Assembly: GCA_002407935.1 (NCBI GenBank)
Contig: DHPU01000085.1
Location: forward strand, 1 to 15,661
Direction: 5' to 3'
Source: Peptococcaceae bacterium UBA5356
Lineage (GTDB): Bacteria > Bacillota > Peptococcia > DRI-13 > DTU073
DNA: 15,661 bases
Shown here in pieces: positions 14,518 to 15,661 of this stretch (positions are counted from its first letter, which is position 1; each line of letters begins with the position of its first letter). The notes under the pieces were generated by a model, which had not been told where the DNA came from, searched no databases, and was given only the letters and a program-made list of their open reading frames with translations. A program made the translations under genes and the position numbers.

Positions 14518-15661
14518 GCTTGACTACCATACAGAATTACACCATTCTCAAACTAAGACTTATATAGATAAGCGAGGCTGGAAGCTTGACTACCATACAG
14601 AATTACACCATTCTCAAACCATTAAGACTATTGACCCAAACGAAGTCACCGCTTGACTACCATACAGAATTACACCATTCTCAAACAATGGTTGCCCTGT
14701 GGAAAAAAAATTAAGGGCTTGACTACCATACAGAATTACACCATTCTCAAACTTTGTTGTCTCACTAACCCCTAATTCTCCAGCTTGACTACCATACAGA
14801 ATTACACCATTCTCAAACTATAACAGGAACTATTTAGGAGACATCGATGCTTGACTACCATACAGAATTACACCATTCTCAAACTACCGACAAGCAATTA
14901 CATATTTGTCAATTGCTTGACTACCATACAGAATTACACCATTCTCAAACTTATAGTATTCAAGAATATAAGAATGATTGGCTTGACTACCATACAGAAT
15001 TACACCATTCTCAAACCAGGCATTAAGTGATGTATTGAGTGGTTCAGCTTGACTACCATACAGAATTACACCATTCTCAAACTCCATTTGTTTTTTTAGC
15101 ATTTTTATTTCAGCTTGACTACCATACAGAATTACACCATTCTCAAACTAAAACCGACGCTATTTTGCATAATCTATTGCTTGACTACCATACAGAATTA
15201 CACCATTCTCAAACTATTCTTCTACTGAATTTTACGATGCGGAGCTTGACTACCATACAGAATTACACCATTCTCAAACGTGTCTTTAGAGCCTTGCAAT
15301 ATACCGTCAGCTTGACTACCATACAGAATTACACCATTCTCAAACATCGAGGCTAAGAAGGAGCTGCTTGACCGAGCTTGACTACCATACAGAATTACAC
15401 CATTCTCAAACTATTGGCTATGTTCAGTTCCTCAGCGATAAGCTTGACTACCATACAGAATTACACCATTCTCAAACCGTGTGCTAACGGATGAAGAATT
15501 TGAACAAGCTTGACTACCATACAGAATTACACCATTCTCAAACTAGCTTTCTACTGTTTTCTTGCCAAGTTTTGCTTGACTACCATACAGAATTACACCA
15601 TTCTCAAACACCGCCCAGATGATTATTACGATAAATTACGCTTGACTACCATACAGAATTA
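14518..15661 (-). CRISPR. CRISPR array, 17 full repeats plus a partial one; probably type II
   Basis: Repeats of 36 bases begin GCTTGACTAC and end ATTCTCAAAC on the plus strand. They start at 14518, 14584, 14651, 14717, 14783, 14849, 14915, 14981, 15047, 15113, 15179, 15244, 15310, 15376, 15442, 15508, 15574 and 15640 (the last cut at the window end). All 17 full copies are identical by eye. Spacers are 30 bases, except spacer 2 (31) and spacer 11 (29). Read on the minus strand the repeat starts GTTTGAGAAT and ends TAGTCAAGC. The GTTTGAGA start resembles Cas9 (type II) crRNA repeats (lower stem then GA bulge), and the ends can pair (GTTTGA with TCAAGC). With the terminator at 14391 this favours right-to-left transcription and a leader beyond 15661. 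Type is inferred; no cas genes are visible. Confidence 0.95.

Noticed and set aside
14303..14530. Hydrophobic 75-residue minus-strand frame at the left edge of the array
   Set aside because: It begins inside a CRISPR repeat, runs through the terminator hairpin, lacks a ribosome binding site and has no recognisable family.
14884..15102. Minus-strand frame encoding repeated FENGVILYGSQA units, like a repeat protein
   Set aside because: Repeat plus spacer is 66 bases, a multiple of three, so the CRISPR repeat is translated in phase. It is an artefact of the array, as is the plus-strand frame at 15039-15356.

Overview
The window looks like chromosome from an anaerobic Firmicute (Clostridia or Negativicutes type). 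This is inferred from strong GGAGG-type ribosome binding sites, ATG/GTG/TTG start use, moderate GC, an oxygen-labile-type IlvD, an Mrp/Mbh-like antiporter cluster, a Wadjet-type defence locus and a CRISPR array with 36-base repeats. I cannot name the species. Every convincing gene is on the minus strand, so transcription runs from right to left.

Layout, left to right. (1) 1-323: no gene; a probable terminator hairpin and a compact double-hairpin element that resembles the 3' end of an IS200/IS605 (tnpB) unit. (2) 324-3635: the wreck of a type I Wadjet locus (JetABCD). JetA is split by a frameshift and internally deleted, only 45 codons of JetB are readable, JetC keeps only its C-terminal ATPase half, and JetD looks intact. 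(3) 3698-6463: ilvE followed by ilvD, two enzymes of branched-chain amino acid synthesis. (4) 6571-14029: a tightly packed, translationally coupled multisubunit cation/proton antiporter operon. Its order of transcription is mrpE, mrpF, mrpG, DUF4040/MbhD-like, MbhE-like, mrpB, mrpC, then three antiporter-like (MrpD/NuoLMN-family) subunits, with a previously uncalled 50-residue single-helix membrane protein between the second and third. A good sigma-A promoter lies at 14125-14153. (5) 14154-14517: intergenic, with a perfect inverted repeat upstream of that promoter and a 14-bp terminator-type hairpin. (6) 14518-15661: a CRISPR array with 17 full identical repeats, 17 spacers and a partial 18th repeat cut by the window edge. 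No cas gene is present.

How it works together. The antiporter proteins should form one membrane complex exchanging Na+ (or K+) for protons. Its gene order, with MrpA split into MbhD/MbhE-like pieces and separate large subunits, matches the membrane arm of Mbh/Mbs-type respiratory complexes, but no hydrogenase or ferredoxin-linked subunit is present here. ilvE and ilvD follow on the same strand with only 107 bases between and no obvious terminator, so read-through is possible. The CRISPR array probably runs right to left, with its leader outside the window and the hairpin at 14391-14420 as its terminator. Two defence loci, one decayed and one apparently maintained, therefore flank a metabolic and energy-conservation block. 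I found no clearly new defence system. The least explained items are the 50-aa antiporter-linked protein, the hydrogenase-free Mbh-like membrane arm, and the decayed Wadjet locus with an intact nuclease.
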